Assembly (NCBI GenBank): GCA_017453765.1
Contig: JAFTEG010000021.1
Span: 1 to 10,211, forward strand
DNA: 10,211 nucleotides
Origin: Selenomonadaceae bacterium
Lineage (GTDB): Bacteria; Bacillota; Negativicutes; Selenomonadales; Selenomonadaceae
Direction of reading: 5' to 3'
Under the pieces are notes generated by a model. It saw only the letters and a program-made list of their open reading frames with translations. It was not told the DNA's origin and did not search any database. This document shows positions 1 to 6,677 of the stretch, one piece after another. The first letter of the stretch is position 1. Each line of letters opens with the position of its first letter. Position numbers and translations under genes: made by a program.

Positions 1-861
1 ATTATCAGGCAGACGGACGGAATTTTCACCAAGCTTGTTGAAATGATGAAAGACTCCGCCGTAAAAAAGTTGGGCTTTGAAGGCAAATTTTTTACCTTCG
101 ACGAGTACGCGGCATTGAAAGAGAAGTTGCCGGACATTGAATTAAAATCGATTGAAGTCGATTCACTGCGGCAGATTAAGGATGCGGCAGAAATTTCGTA
201 CATACGCGCCGCCTGCAAAATTGCCGATAAAGCCTTCGGCGAAATTTTAAACTACATTCAAGCAGGTAAGCGTGAGTATGAAGTTGCCGCCGAGCTTGAA
301 TATTTAATGCGTAAATTCGGTTCCGAGCGCACGGCGTTTGATACAATCGTTGCCTCCGGCGTACGTGGCAGTTTGCCGCATGGAAGGGCTACGAAAAAAA
401 TTATTTCCAACGGCGAATTTGTCACAATGGATTTCGGCGCGGTGGTAAACGGCTACCATTCCGATATCACGCGCACGGTTTGCGTCGGCAAGGCATCTGA
501 CAGACAGCGTGAAATTTATTCCGCAGTTTTGGACGCGCAGTTATACGGTCTTGAACTTATCAAGCCCGGTATCGGCGGCAAGGAGATTGACGAAAAAGTC
601 AGGGAGCGGCTTACAACTTTGGGATTCGGCGAATATTTTTCACATTCCTTAGGTCACAGCTTAGGGCTTGAAATTCACGAAGAGCCGCGCTTAAGCAAAC
701 TAAGCACGTGCGAAAGTTTGGAAGTTAATATGTTGGTCACGGACGAACCCGGCGTTTACATTCAAAATTTCGGCGGCGTTCGCATTGAAGACACGGTGCT
801 TATCACGGAAAACGGCGCCGAGCCTTTGACTGAAAGCACGAAAGATTTATTGGAACTTTAA
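1..861 (+). CDS. M24 family metallopeptidase (Xaa-Pro aminopeptidase/dipeptidase type), 5' end missing
   Basis: The frame is open from base 1, so the gene begins before the window; the ATG at 43 is internal. The visible 286 residues hold the end of the N-terminal domain and the whole C-terminal pita-bread catalytic domain. All five metal ligands of the M24 fold can be placed (window numbering): D144 in MDFGAV, D155 in HSDITRT, H219 in SLGHSLGLEIHEEP, E249 in TDEPGVY and E263 in VRIEDTVLI, plus the conserved PHGRAT histidine. Members release N-terminal residues from Xaa-Pro peptides or split Xaa-Pro dipeptides in the cytoplasm, using two metal ions. Family proteins run about 350-360 residues, so roughly 70 N-terminal residues are missing. 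There is no signal peptide in the visible part. The last codons and stop (850-861) are repeated 22 bp downstream. Family assignment is firm; the exact peptide substrate is not. Confidence 0.93.
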   Translation: MIRQTDGIFTKLVEMMKDSAVKKLGFEGKFFTFDEYAALKEKLPDIELKSIEVDSLRQIKDAAEISYIRAACKIADKAFGEILNYIQAGKREYEVAAELEYLMRKFGSERTAFDTIVASGVRGSLPHGRATKKIISNGEFVTMDFGAVVNGYHSDITRTVCVGKASDRQREIYSAVLDAQLYGLELIKPGIGGKEIDEKVRERLTTLGFGEYFSHSLGHSLGLEIHEEPRLSKLSTCESLEVNMLVTDEPGVYIQNFGGVRIEDTVLITENGAEPLTESTKDLLEL

Positions 862-982
862 CCAAGATTCGTTGGAACTTTAATCAGCGTAAAAAATTTT
901 CAGCGTAAAAAAATAGCGACATTGCAACCGTTATAATTGCCGAAAAAATTTGAGCTACTAAAATTTGTGCTACTAAAATTTG
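850..982. repeat. Three short direct-repeat pairs filling the spacer before the HD gene
   Basis: The spacer is built of successive duplications. TTGGAACTTTAA occurs at 850-861, where it is the end of the peptidase gene including its stop, and again at 872-883. CAGCGTAAAAAA occurs at 885-896 and 901-912, a 16 bp period. GCTACTAAAATTTG occurs at 954-967 and 969-982, a 15 bp period, and the ribosome binding site and start region of the next gene look like a further degenerate copy. No single unit spans the whole gap. Confidence 0.7.
932..937 (+). promoter_or_regulatory. Possible -10 promoter element
   Basis: A perfect TATAAT lies 56 bases before the ATG of the HD-domain gene, inside the spacer after the peptidase. 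It would give a leader of about 50 bases. No convincing TTGACA-like -35 box lies 16-18 bases upstream (the region is A-rich), so the call rests on the -10 hexamer alone and could be chance in AT-rich sequence. Confidence 0.3.
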
Positions 983-987
983 AGGTG
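982..987 (+). promoter_or_regulatory. Ribosome binding site that fixes the HD-domain gene start
   Basis: GAGGTG sits six bases before the ATG at 994. The frame is open further upstream to a TTG at 937, but that TTG overlaps the TATAAT box, has no Shine-Dalgarno sequence, and would translate the direct repeat. The ATG at 994 is therefore preferred. Confidence 0.7.
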
Positions 988-993
988 ATTAAA

Positions 994-1563
994 ATGGAAT
1001 TGCTTGAACGCTACGAAAGTTTGAAGGCGAAAGTTATAAATCGGCGCACAGATATTGTGGCGCTGATGAATTTTGTCGAGAATGAAACGGCGTACATGAC
1101 GGCACCTGCGTCTACGAAATTTCACCTTTGCAAAGAACAGGGACTGCTTGAACACAGCGTTAATGTCGCGGAAACGTTGCTCAGCGTGAAAAAAGTTTTG
1201 GCGCCGGAAATTTCGGACGAAAGTTGCGTAATCGTGGCACTTCTGCACGATTTAGGCAAAGTCGGTATGCCGAACAAGCCGCAGTATATTAAGGTGGAGC
1301 CTTCCAATAAACAGAAGCAGTACGGACTTTCGCCGTACCCGCCGTACAAATTTAACAGCGATTTAATTTATTTAAGCGTACCGGTCAGAAGTCTGTACCT
1401 TATCGGCGGGCGAATTGCCTTGACTGAAGAGGAAGTGCAGGCGATTATTTATCACGACGGTCAGTACGTGGAAGATAATCGCAGTGTTGCAATGCGCGAA
1501 GAGAAATTGACACTGCTACTGCATTACTCAGACCTTTGGTGCGGCAGAATTGTGGAAAGGTAA
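994..1563 (+). CDS. HD-domain protein, probable metal-dependent phosphohydrolase
   Basis: The protein is 189 residues, cytoplasmic, with no membrane segment. The HD signature can be placed: H54 in LLEHSVNVAETL, the H85-D86 doublet in ALLHDLGKVG, a further histidine at H154 in IIYHDGQY, and D180 in LLHYSDLW. These match the H...HD...D metal-binding pattern of the HD superfamily, whose members hydrolyse phosphoesters such as nucleotides or cyclic dinucleotides. There is no GYP motif of cyclic-di-GMP phosphodiesterases and no RelA or synthetase domain, so the substrate cannot be named. It follows the peptidase on the same strand after 132 bases and may have its own promoter. It ends at the terminator at 1602-1640, convergent with the FtsZ-like gene. 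Confidence 0.85.
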   Translation: MELLERYESLKAKVINRRTDIVALMNFVENETAYMTAPASTKFHLCKEQGLLEHSVNVAETLLSVKKVLAPEISDESCVIVALLHDLGKVGMPNKPQYIKVEPSNKQKQYGLSPYPPYKFNSDLIYLSVPVRSLYLIGGRIALTEEEVQAIIYHDGQYVEDNRSVAMREEKLTLLLHYSDLWCGRIVER

Positions 1564-1601
1564 TTGATTTAGTAAGCTTTACAAAAAATATTTTTGCAAA
1601 C

Positions 1602-1640
1602 AAAAAAGCGACGTGAAATTTTCAACACGCCGCCTTTTTT
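1602..1640. terminator. Bidirectional intrinsic terminator between convergent genes
   Basis: The arms GCGACGTG (1608-1615) and CACGCCGC (1626-1633) pair around a 10-base loop. The single imperfect pair is A/C on the plus-strand RNA and a tolerated G-U on the minus-strand RNA, so the stem is better for the minus-strand operon. Six A (1602-1607) and six T (1635-1640) flank the stem and give a U-tract in both directions. It lies 38 bases after the HD gene and about 20 bases after the stop of the minus-strand FtsZ-like gene, so it can end both transcripts. Confidence 0.88.
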
Positions 1641-1660
1641 ATTGCGAAGTTTAAAGTTTT

Positions 1661-2347
1661 TTAGCCGAGAAATTTTCCTGCGATAACGGCAACTTTCACC
1701 GTGTTGCCTAAAGATTCGTCAACCGTCACGCTCCAAATAATTTTAGCGCCGTCACTTATCGCCGCTTGAATTTTTTCCATTGCCGCATTAATTTCACTCA
1801 TCGTGCAGGCGTCGGCAGAACCTTTGAAGTTTGCCAATACGCCGTGTGCAGATTTAATGTCGTGACCTTCAAGCGCATTGTCAACGCAATTTTTTACCGC
1901 GTGTTCACCTTCCGCCGCGCCGATAACCGCCACTGCCTTGCCGGAATTTTTCAGCACGCTTTTAACGTCGTCAAAGTCCAAACCAACCGGTCCGTCAACA
2001 TTCAGAATGTCATTGAAGGCGTTGGCAACTTCAAAAATCTTGTCATTAAAATTCTGCGCGGGAAGTTGGATAATCGCGTCACGCAAATTTTTATTGTCGG
2101 CGGCTTGCGCTTCCGTCACAAGGTAAATTTTCAGCGCGGGAAGGCGTGAGAAAAATTTTTCCGCGTAATAGACTTCGCGTCCGTCCGAAATTATGAAAAC
2201 AATATCATCTTCGGCAACGTTTTTAACAATCTCGTCGCAAGATTTTCTGTCGGTAACTTTAAAAATTCTTACGCCGTCAATCTTTTTCATCGTGTCCGCG
2301 TCAATATTAATACTTCCGATTATCACTGCTGAGATTTTTACATTCAT
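1661..2347 (-). CDS. Short FtsZ-related protein lacking the GTP-binding loops
   Basis: The protein is 228 residues, against about 350-400 for FtsZ. Residues 120-228 follow the FtsZ C-terminal domain closely: GLDFDDVKSVLKN resembles the T7 synergy loop and following helix (FtsZ NxDxxDV), and it is followed by GKAVAVIGAAEGEHA, SAHGVLANFKGSADACTMSEI and a terminal VTVDESLGNTVKVAVIAGKF, the usual end of the FtsZ globular core. The two aspartates of the T7 loop remain; the asparagine does not. Residues 1-119 resemble a shrunken nucleotide domain (strands SAVIIGS, DDIVFIISDG, LKIYLVTEA), but neither GGGGNA nor the tubulin signature GGGTGTG is present, so GTP binding is doubtful. The variable C-terminal tail that binds FtsA/ZipA is also absent. 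The start is the ATG at 2347 with AAAGGAG nine bases upstream. It is the last gene of the minus-strand cluster, 50 bases after the WYL gene. FtsZ kinship is seen by eye from motifs; the role is unknown. Confidence 0.72.
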   Translation of the reverse strand: MNVKISAVIIGSINIDADTMKKIDGVRIFKVTDRKSCDEIVKNVAEDDIVFIISDGREVYYAEKFFSRLPALKIYLVTEAQAADNKNLRDAIIQLPAQNFNDKIFEVANAFNDILNVDGPVGLDFDDVKSVLKNSGKAVAVIGAAEGEHAVKNCVDNALEGHDIKSAHGVLANFKGSADACTMSEINAAMEKIQAAISDGAKIIWSVTVDESLGNTVKVAVIAGKFLG

Positions 2348-2377
2348 AAAGAATTTCTCCTTTCAAATTTCATTTCC

Positions 2378-2406
2378 AAATTTAACTGTGTGAAAATTTA
2401 ACTGTG
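2378..2406. repeat. Direct repeat of the WYL gene's stop region
   Basis: AAATTTAACTGTG (plus strand) occurs at 2378-2390 and 2394-2406, a 16 bp period. The second copy contains the last codons and stop of the WYL gene (stop at 2398-2400), so the first copy is a duplicate of that gene end lying in the spacer before the FtsZ-like gene. Confidence 0.75.
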
Positions 2407-3441
2407 CGCCAGCATAATCTTTTCCGCCATATCGTGAATTGCCCTGCGCAGTGACTCCGGCTTTACAACCTCAACGTTTTCGCCGTACTGCATTAGCCAG
2501 TACTTAATCGCGTTTTCGTTGACTTTCACTTCTACCAAAATTTTTTCGTCGGCACTTTGCAAGATTTTAAAATTTTTGCCGAACCAATCAACAATCGTGT
2601 CAATCATAAATTCGCGCGTCCAAAAATTTACCCAAATGCTTTTGCCGCCGAACATATAAATATTTTGCGCCATATGTTCCGGCAAGTTCAAGCCGCCTAC
2701 GCAACCTTCAATTTTATTTTTTTGGTCGCGATTATCCCGCGCAGATTCGGCAAGCATCGTGACTTCAGTCATGCGGTCAATGCGGTAATGCGAAATGTTG
2801 TTGTAGCCGTCGGTGTTGGCGATAAGGTAGTAATTGCCGTTCGTCGCCGCCATTTGGTACGGGCTGACTTTGTACGGCGTCGTCCTGCGCGGGTGCAGTT
2901 TTAAATCCTTGCCGTACTTGTTGTAAATGAAGGTGACTTTTTTCTTTGCGTGAATTGCGTCGTTCAAAATGTCAAGTGACGTCATAACCTGCGCGTTGTC
3001 GGAATGTTGCAGGCGCGGCAGGTTGATAATATGCTTTACTTTCGCGCTGAAATATTCGTTGGCAAGATTTTTCAGCTTGTCGATAAGGGATTGAACTTTG
3101 TCGGTGGGAATATTTTTTGAAAAAAGCACGCTGTCAATGAGCATACGCAATTCCGATTCGTCGAAGTCGCGTACAAGCCAACTGCCTTTTTTCGAAGAAA
3201 TGATATTTATTCCGGCGTCTTTGAGGGAGCGAATATTTTTGCTGACAGAGCGGCGGTCACAAATTTCGCCGTTAAAATCTTTGGCAAGGTAGTCAATGAT
3301 TTTTTGTTGAGTCAATGGGTGCTTGGCGTCGGAATGTCTTTGCAAAACTTGTAAAATTTTTATGTCAAGCAGACGAAGTATCGGCGCGTCCAATTCGTCG
3401 GATTCGTCGTTAAATGTATCAAGCAAATTTTCTTCCACCAT
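2398..3441 (-). CDS. WYL-domain transcriptional regulator (HTH + WYL + WCX)
   Basis: The protein is 347 residues. Residues 24-90 form a winged helix-turn-helix (TQQKIIDYLAKDF ... DRRSVSKNIRSLKDAGI ... GSWLV). Residues 155-230 form the WYL domain: KKKVTFIYNKYG, LHPRRTTPYKVSPYQM, then NYYLIANTDG in place of the name-giving W-Y-L, and the typical SHYRIDRM strand. Residues 265-345 match the C-terminal WCX region. WYL domains sense ligands, in some cases nucleic acids or nucleotides, and control DNA binding; such proteins often regulate accessory and defence loci. The ATG at 3441 has AAAAGGAG eight bases upstream. The 162-base gap before it is filled by a repeat containing twelve ATCGAT palindromes, which could serve as an operator, although it may equally be neutral. 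The protein probably controls the surrounding cluster. Confidence 0.88.
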   Translation of the reverse strand: MVEENLLDTFNDESDELDAPILRLLDIKILQVLQRHSDAKHPLTQQKIIDYLAKDFNGEICDRRSVSKNIRSLKDAGINIISSKKGSWLVRDFDESELRMLIDSVLFSKNIPTDKVQSLIDKLKNLANEYFSAKVKHIINLPRLQHSDNAQVMTSLDILNDAIHAKKKVTFIYNKYGKDLKLHPRRTTPYKVSPYQMAATNGNYYLIANTDGYNNISHYRIDRMTEVTMLAESARDNRDQKNKIEGCVGGLNLPEHMAQNIYMFGGKSIWVNFWTREFMIDTIVDWFGKNFKILQSADEKILVEVKVNENAIKYWLMQYGENVEVVKPESLRRAIHDMAEKIMLAHS

Positions 3442-3458
3442 TGTCAGCGCTCCTTTTA

Positions 3459-3621
3459 GATCGATGGATCGGTGGATCGATGGATCGATGGTTATCGGTG
3501 GTTATCGGATCGATGGTAAACTATCGATCCAACCACTATCGATCTATCGATCTAGCCACTATCGATCTAGCCACTATCGATCTAGCAACTATCGATCTAG
3601 CAACTATCGATCTATCGATCT
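3459..3621. repeat. ATCGAT-rich tandem repeat between the Hsp70 and WYL genes
   Basis: Twelve copies of the palindrome ATCGAT lie in about 160 bases. On the right, a 15 bp unit CTATCGATCTAGCCA (or ...GCAA) starts at 3544, 3559, 3574 and 3589, followed at 3604 by a half-unit that already lies in the end of the Hsp70 gene. On the left (3459-3516) the sequence changes to GATCGATGG-type units with GGTTATCGG variants, roughly complementary to the right part. Fifteen is a multiple of three, so on the minus strand each unit places a TAG in frame with the Hsp70 gene after its real stop. The left edge stops one or two bases short of the WYL gene's ribosome binding site. Confidence 0.93.
3498..3536 (-). 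other. Strong hairpin within the ATCGAT repeat
   Basis: GTGGTT (3498-3503) and GGATCGAT (3507-3514) pair with ATCGATCC (3523-3530) and AACCAC (3531-3536) around the 8-base loop 3515-3522; the bases ATC (3504-3506) form a bulge. This gives 14 base pairs. No U-tract follows on the minus-strand RNA, so it is not a standard terminator. It may stabilise or process the mRNA between the Hsp70 and WYL genes. It arises where the two inverted halves of the repeat meet. Confidence 0.6.
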
Positions 3622-5256
3622 AAATCCTTTTTTAATCGTGACGGTTTTGTTTACGCCGCTTTTCTCATCCCGCGCCGTAACTTCCAGCGTGCCGCTCTTG
3701 TCGTAGCTGAATGTAACGTTAATGACTGGGACGCCCGCCGGTTCGTTGTCGTCAATTTCAAGCAGCAAGTCGCCGTAAAATTCGTGCGCGTCGATATCGG
3801 CAATGTTTTCGCAGTCCGAGCCCGCTTCATAAATGTAAATCGGTATCGAAGTCTGATTGTCCATTGTCGTAGTGTAAAGCTTCGTCTTTTCGCAGGGGTA
3901 AACGTCGCCTTTAAAAATAATTTTCGACAAAACGCGGCTTATACCGTCCGGCGCCAAAACCTCAACGCCGAGTGAATGCGAAATGATATCTTCAAACTTT
4001 TCAGTGTCGGAAGGGACGTCTTGACTTTCAATCTGCGCGGCTTGATTTTCGGCGGGCTCAAGAGTTTCAGTTTGTGCAGTTTTTTCAGCTGATTCAAGAT
4101 TTTTAGCAGGTTCAGATTTTTCAAGTTCGGTTTTAACGCCGCTGAAAGTCTGTGCAACGAAACACGCGCCGACAGCTACCAACGTGCCTAAATCAAGCTG
4201 AGTATCGGTGCGCTTGCCGAAAATATTTTCAACGTCCGCTTTAACCTTCGGAATGTGGCAACTGCCGCCTGCAAGAATCACCGTGCCAATTTCGTCAAGC
4301 GTGAACTTGTCACTGTTCGCGATAAATTTTTTTATGCGTGAGGTAACTTTATCATAAAGCGGCTGACAAATTTCATTGAACTTGTCGCGCGTCAAGTCAA
4401 CGGTAAAGTCATACGTCTTGCCGCGATAGGTGAAAAGATTCATCAAGTCCGCCGTGTAAGTTTCCTGTTCACTCAACGCGATTTTAGCATCTTCCGCCGC
4501 CTCACGTACGCGCCCTGTCATTGAAAAATATTCGTTGTAGTCGAGACCGGAAATTTCCTGCTCGGATAAGTCCAATTTCGTATCGCGCTGAATCAGCTCA
4601 ATGAAGTAGTCGTAAATCAGCGCGTCGAAGTCGTCACCGCCCAATTTTCTGTCGCCGTCAATATCCAATGCGCGGTACGTGCGATTTTTTTGGTCAGCTT
4701 GCAAAACGCTGATATCGAACGTGCCGCCGCCTAAGTCCACTACAAAAATTTTTTCGTCAAGCCCCAACTCGTGAACAACGGCAACCGCCGCCGCCATTGG
4801 CTCGGTGATAATCTGCAACACGTTAAAACCAGCGTCGACGCCGGCTTTTTTTGTTTCGTCCTTTTGATTCGCAGTGAAGTATGCAGGGACGGTGATAACG
4901 GCGCTGATTTTAGTGTCGTCGTCGCAGTGAAGTTTTTTAATAATCTGCCGCTTGACTTCGCTTAAAATTTCAGCGGCAACCTGCGTAGGCGTGAAGGTTT
5001 TTCCGCCGACAGTCCACGTCTTGCCGAAGTCCGCCATATAAGTTTTTGAAGAGCGAATCACGTTAAGCGGGTCGATAACGCCGCGCTTTTTCGCCTTTTC
5101 GCCAATAAAAATATTTTTCTCCGCGTCGACGTACAGCACGGAAGGCAACATGTCACCGCTGCCTGCAAAACGTATAAAATTCGGTCTGCCGCGCCGAAGG
5201 TAACACGCAAGAGTGTTGGTCGTACCTAAATCTATTCCTACAAAAATTTCATTCAT
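3604..5256 (-). CDS. Hsp70-family chaperone (DnaK-like), lidless and with an inserted linker
   Basis: The protein is 550 residues, against about 610-640 for DnaK. The ATPase domain (about 1-370) keeps the family motifs: phosphate loop 1 GIDLGTTNTLACY (8-19), ITVPAYFTANQ, TEPMAAAVAV with the catalytic glutamate (151-160), phosphate loop 2 VVDLGGGTFDISV (172-184), and the adenosine motif VILAGGSCHIPKV. It should bind and hydrolyse ATP. Residues 371-420 are a Glu/Ala/Lys/Gln-rich low-complexity stretch not found in DnaK. Residues 421-545 look like the beta-sandwich substrate domain (ISHSLGVEVL, then YIYEAGS, GTLEVTARD). The helical lid is absent: the protein stops at FRSIDR within the start of the ATCGAT repeat. 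The ATG at 5256 has GGAGG seven bases upstream. With no DnaJ or GrpE beside it, it is unlikely to be the housekeeping DnaK; a dedicated chaperone for this cluster is my inference. Confidence 0.9.
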   Translation of the reverse strand: MNEIFVGIDLGTTNTLACYLRRGRPNFIRFAGSGDMLPSVLYVDAEKNIFIGEKAKKRGVIDPLNVIRSSKTYMADFGKTWTVGGKTFTPTQVAAEILSEVKRQIIKKLHCDDDTKISAVITVPAYFTANQKDETKKAGVDAGFNVLQIITEPMAAAVAVVHELGLDEKIFVVDLGGGTFDISVLQADQKNRTYRALDIDGDRKLGGDDFDALIYDYFIELIQRDTKLDLSEQEISGLDYNEYFSMTGRVREAAEDAKIALSEQETYTADLMNLFTYRGKTYDFTVDLTRDKFNEICQPLYDKVTSRIKKFIANSDKFTLDEIGTVILAGGSCHIPKVKADVENIFGKRTDTQLDLGTLVAVGACFVAQTFSGVKTELEKSEPAKNLESAEKTAQTETLEPAENQAAQIESQDVPSDTEKFEDIISHSLGVEVLAPDGISRVLSKIIFKGDVYPCEKTKLYTTTMDNQTSIPIYIYEAGSDCENIADIDAHEFYGDLLLEIDDNEPAGVPVINVTFSYDKSGTLEVTARDEKSGVNKTVTIKKGFRSIDR

Positions 5257-5273
5257 TATTTTTCCTCCGGTCA

Positions 5274-5387
5274 GAGTGTTTTCAAATATTTCAAAAGTGT
5301 CGACTAAAATTTAAGTGTCGACTAATATTTCAAAAGTGTCTGCTAAAATTTAAGTGTCAGCTAAAATTTAAGTGTCAGCTAAAATTT
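5274..5387. repeat. 18/21 bp tandem repeat between the methylase and Hsp70 genes
   Basis: Five clear units run head to tail: AAGTGTCGACTAAAATTT (5295-5312), a 21-base variant (5313-5333), AAGTGTCTGCTAAAATTT (5334-5351), then two identical copies of AAGTGTCAGCTAAAATTT (5352-5369 and 5370-5387). A degenerate 21-base unit lies at 5274-5294. All unit lengths are multiples of three; on the minus strand the full units carry a TAG in frame with the upstream methylase gene (peptide pattern KF-stop-LTLKF-stop). The methylase gene's own end (5390-5415) resembles the unit. Confidence 0.93.
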
Positions 5388-5405
5388 AAAACGTTTCGAC
5401 TTGAA

Positions 5406-6632
5406 TTAAAAATTTCGCGTCTTCAAAAACGCCGACACTAATTTTGGAATGTTGTTTTCTTCGCCAATTTCATCAGAAATTTTTTTAATATAATCGGTAT
5501 TGTGATCTATGTGCCGCGCAAAGTAAATCATCGTGTCCAAAAGTGACTGCTTTTTCAGTGCATTGTTCACCAAAGACTCCACAAACGCCATTAACTCAAT
5601 AATTTTGTAAGTCGCAACGAATACGCCGAAATTATTCGGAATGGATTTTTCAACGTGCCACGGATAGCAGTTAATGAAAAATTCGTTGACAAGCCAGTTT
5701 TCAAAAACAATTTCAAAGTGGACGTTGAATGTTTCGTGCAACGGCTCCAATTCTTTAAATTTTTCCACCGCCTTATCAAGCGCGTTTTCATCAAGGTTTT
5801 CAAGGTCAATGTTTAAAAATGCCTTAAACGCGCCAAATAAAACCTTGCCTAAATTTTTAGGCTCCTTGCCGTACAAAGTTTCCATGACGCCGCTTAACAT
5901 TAGCTTGACAAATTCTTTGTAGTCAAAATTTGCCTCATTCCAAACCGCTTGAACAGATTTGTAGATAATATCTTTGGATTCGTACATTTCAAAAATCTGC
6001 GGAAGGTCGTCAAATTTTTCAGCCTTAATCGTCTCGTCAATGATATCAAGAAAGACGCCTACAACCGCCAGCCGCTGATCTATGGTCAAGTCGCGTTCCT
6101 GCAAAATTTTAATCGCCGTCAATCGGATTTTCTGCGCGTGAGGCAAGATCGAACGGGGGGGGGTATAGGTGTTCGCTAAAAAGTTGGAAGTATCGGCAAC
6201 AGATTCTTTAACCAATTTAAATTTAATCGGCAACGCGGAAAAAAGAATCAAATCTGCGGCAACGGGACAAGACAAGGTTAAACTGCGCTCCGGCACCGGA
6301 ATGCCTTCAGCCATATTTATAGTGCGCGGATAGGTTTTACAAGTGCGCGATAAAAAATCTTCGCCGTACTTAAGTTGAATTTTGCAAAGATTTTCGGCGC
6401 TGAGAAATGGACAAAAACCGTTTTGACACAGCACTACGGCGTAGTCTTGAGATTTATCGGAAAATTTTATGTGCGAAGAAATTTCTTTATCGGCGGATTC
6501 GGCTTGCCGGTATTTTTGCAAAGAGTCTTCGTCAATGCTGATTCTCCAAAATTTACAGCACGCAGCATTGCATTTTTGTCCGTCGCATTTAAATGTTTCA
6601 AAATACTCAGGTTGCAGGTAATTGACTTCCAC
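5406..6632 (-). CDS. Flagellin lysine-N-methylase (FliB-like) family protein with a C9 tract
   Basis: The protein is 408 residues, matching FliB-family length. The N-terminus carries the family cysteine signature: LQPEYFETFKCDGQKCNAACC (C16, C21, C25, C26) followed by KFWRISID, then C69, C74, C83, C98 (RTCKTYPR) and C122 (LSCPVAAD). These cysteines are thought to bind a metal or iron-sulfur centre. FliB of Salmonella methylates lysines of flagellin; no flagellin or flagellar gene lies in this window, so the target here may be another protein. The remainder (about 160-408) is helical with no recognised motif. The start is a GTG at 6632, with AAGGAGG eight bases upstream. Codons 157-160 (ACC CCC CCC CGT) contain nine C in a row, as sequenced in frame. 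It lies between the two Hsp70-like genes in the same direction. Family call is good; substrate unknown. Confidence 0.85.
   Translation of the reverse strand: MEVNYLQPEYFETFKCDGQKCNAACCKFWRISIDEDSLQKYRQAESADKEISSHIKFSDKSQDYAVVLCQNGFCPFLSAENLCKIQLKYGEDFLSRTCKTYPRTINMAEGIPVPERSLTLSCPVAADLILFSALPIKFKLVKESVADTSNFLANTYTPPRSILPHAQKIRLTAIKILQERDLTIDQRLAVVGVFLDIIDETIKAEKFDDLPQIFEMYESKDIIYKSVQAVWNEANFDYKEFVKLMLSGVMETLYGKEPKNLGKVLFGAFKAFLNIDLENLDENALDKAVEKFKELEPLHETFNVHFEIVFENWLVNEFFINCYPWHVEKSIPNNFGVFVATYKIIELMAFVESLVNNALKKQSLLDTMIYFARHIDHNTDYIKKISDEIGEENNIPKLVSAFLKTRNF
6155..6163 (-). repeat. Homopolymer C9 tract in the methylase gene (possible phase-variation site)
   Basis: Nine G on the plus strand, hence nine C on the coding strand, at codons 157-160. 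I worked out both slips: with eight C the frame reads V-R-S-C-L-T-R-R-K-S-D and stops, giving about 170 residues; with ten C it stops after about 174 residues. The tract therefore acts as an on/off switch in principle, and it is in the on state here. The surrounding gene is AT-rich and I noticed no comparable G/C run elsewhere in the window. Confidence 0.75.
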
Positions 6633-6677
6633 AAAATTTTCCTCCTTTTTAGGTTTTAGCCGACAGCTTGTAATTTT

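Noticed and set aside
937..993. Upstream TTG start for the HD-domain protein
   Set aside because: It has no Shine-Dalgarno sequence, overlaps a TATAAT box and would translate a direct repeat; the ATG at 994 with GAGGTG is better.
1766..2149. Plus-strand open frame antisense to the FtsZ-like gene
   Set aside because: The minus-strand frame shows clear FtsZ-like motifs and a good ribosome binding site; the opposite frame shows neither.
3498..3536. Intrinsic terminator after the Hsp70 gene
   Set aside because: The hairpin is strong but no U-tract follows on the minus-strand transcript, so I list it only as a hairpin.
3323..3706. Plus-strand open frames through the ATCGAT repeat with peptide repeats such as HYRSS and IDLAT
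   Set aside because: They are open only because the 15 bp period is divisible by three; they are antisense to the WYL and Hsp70 genes, lack a ribosome binding site and resemble no protein.
5274..5387. CRISPR array
   Set aside because: The 18/21 bp units abut directly with no unique spacers, and no cas gene is present.
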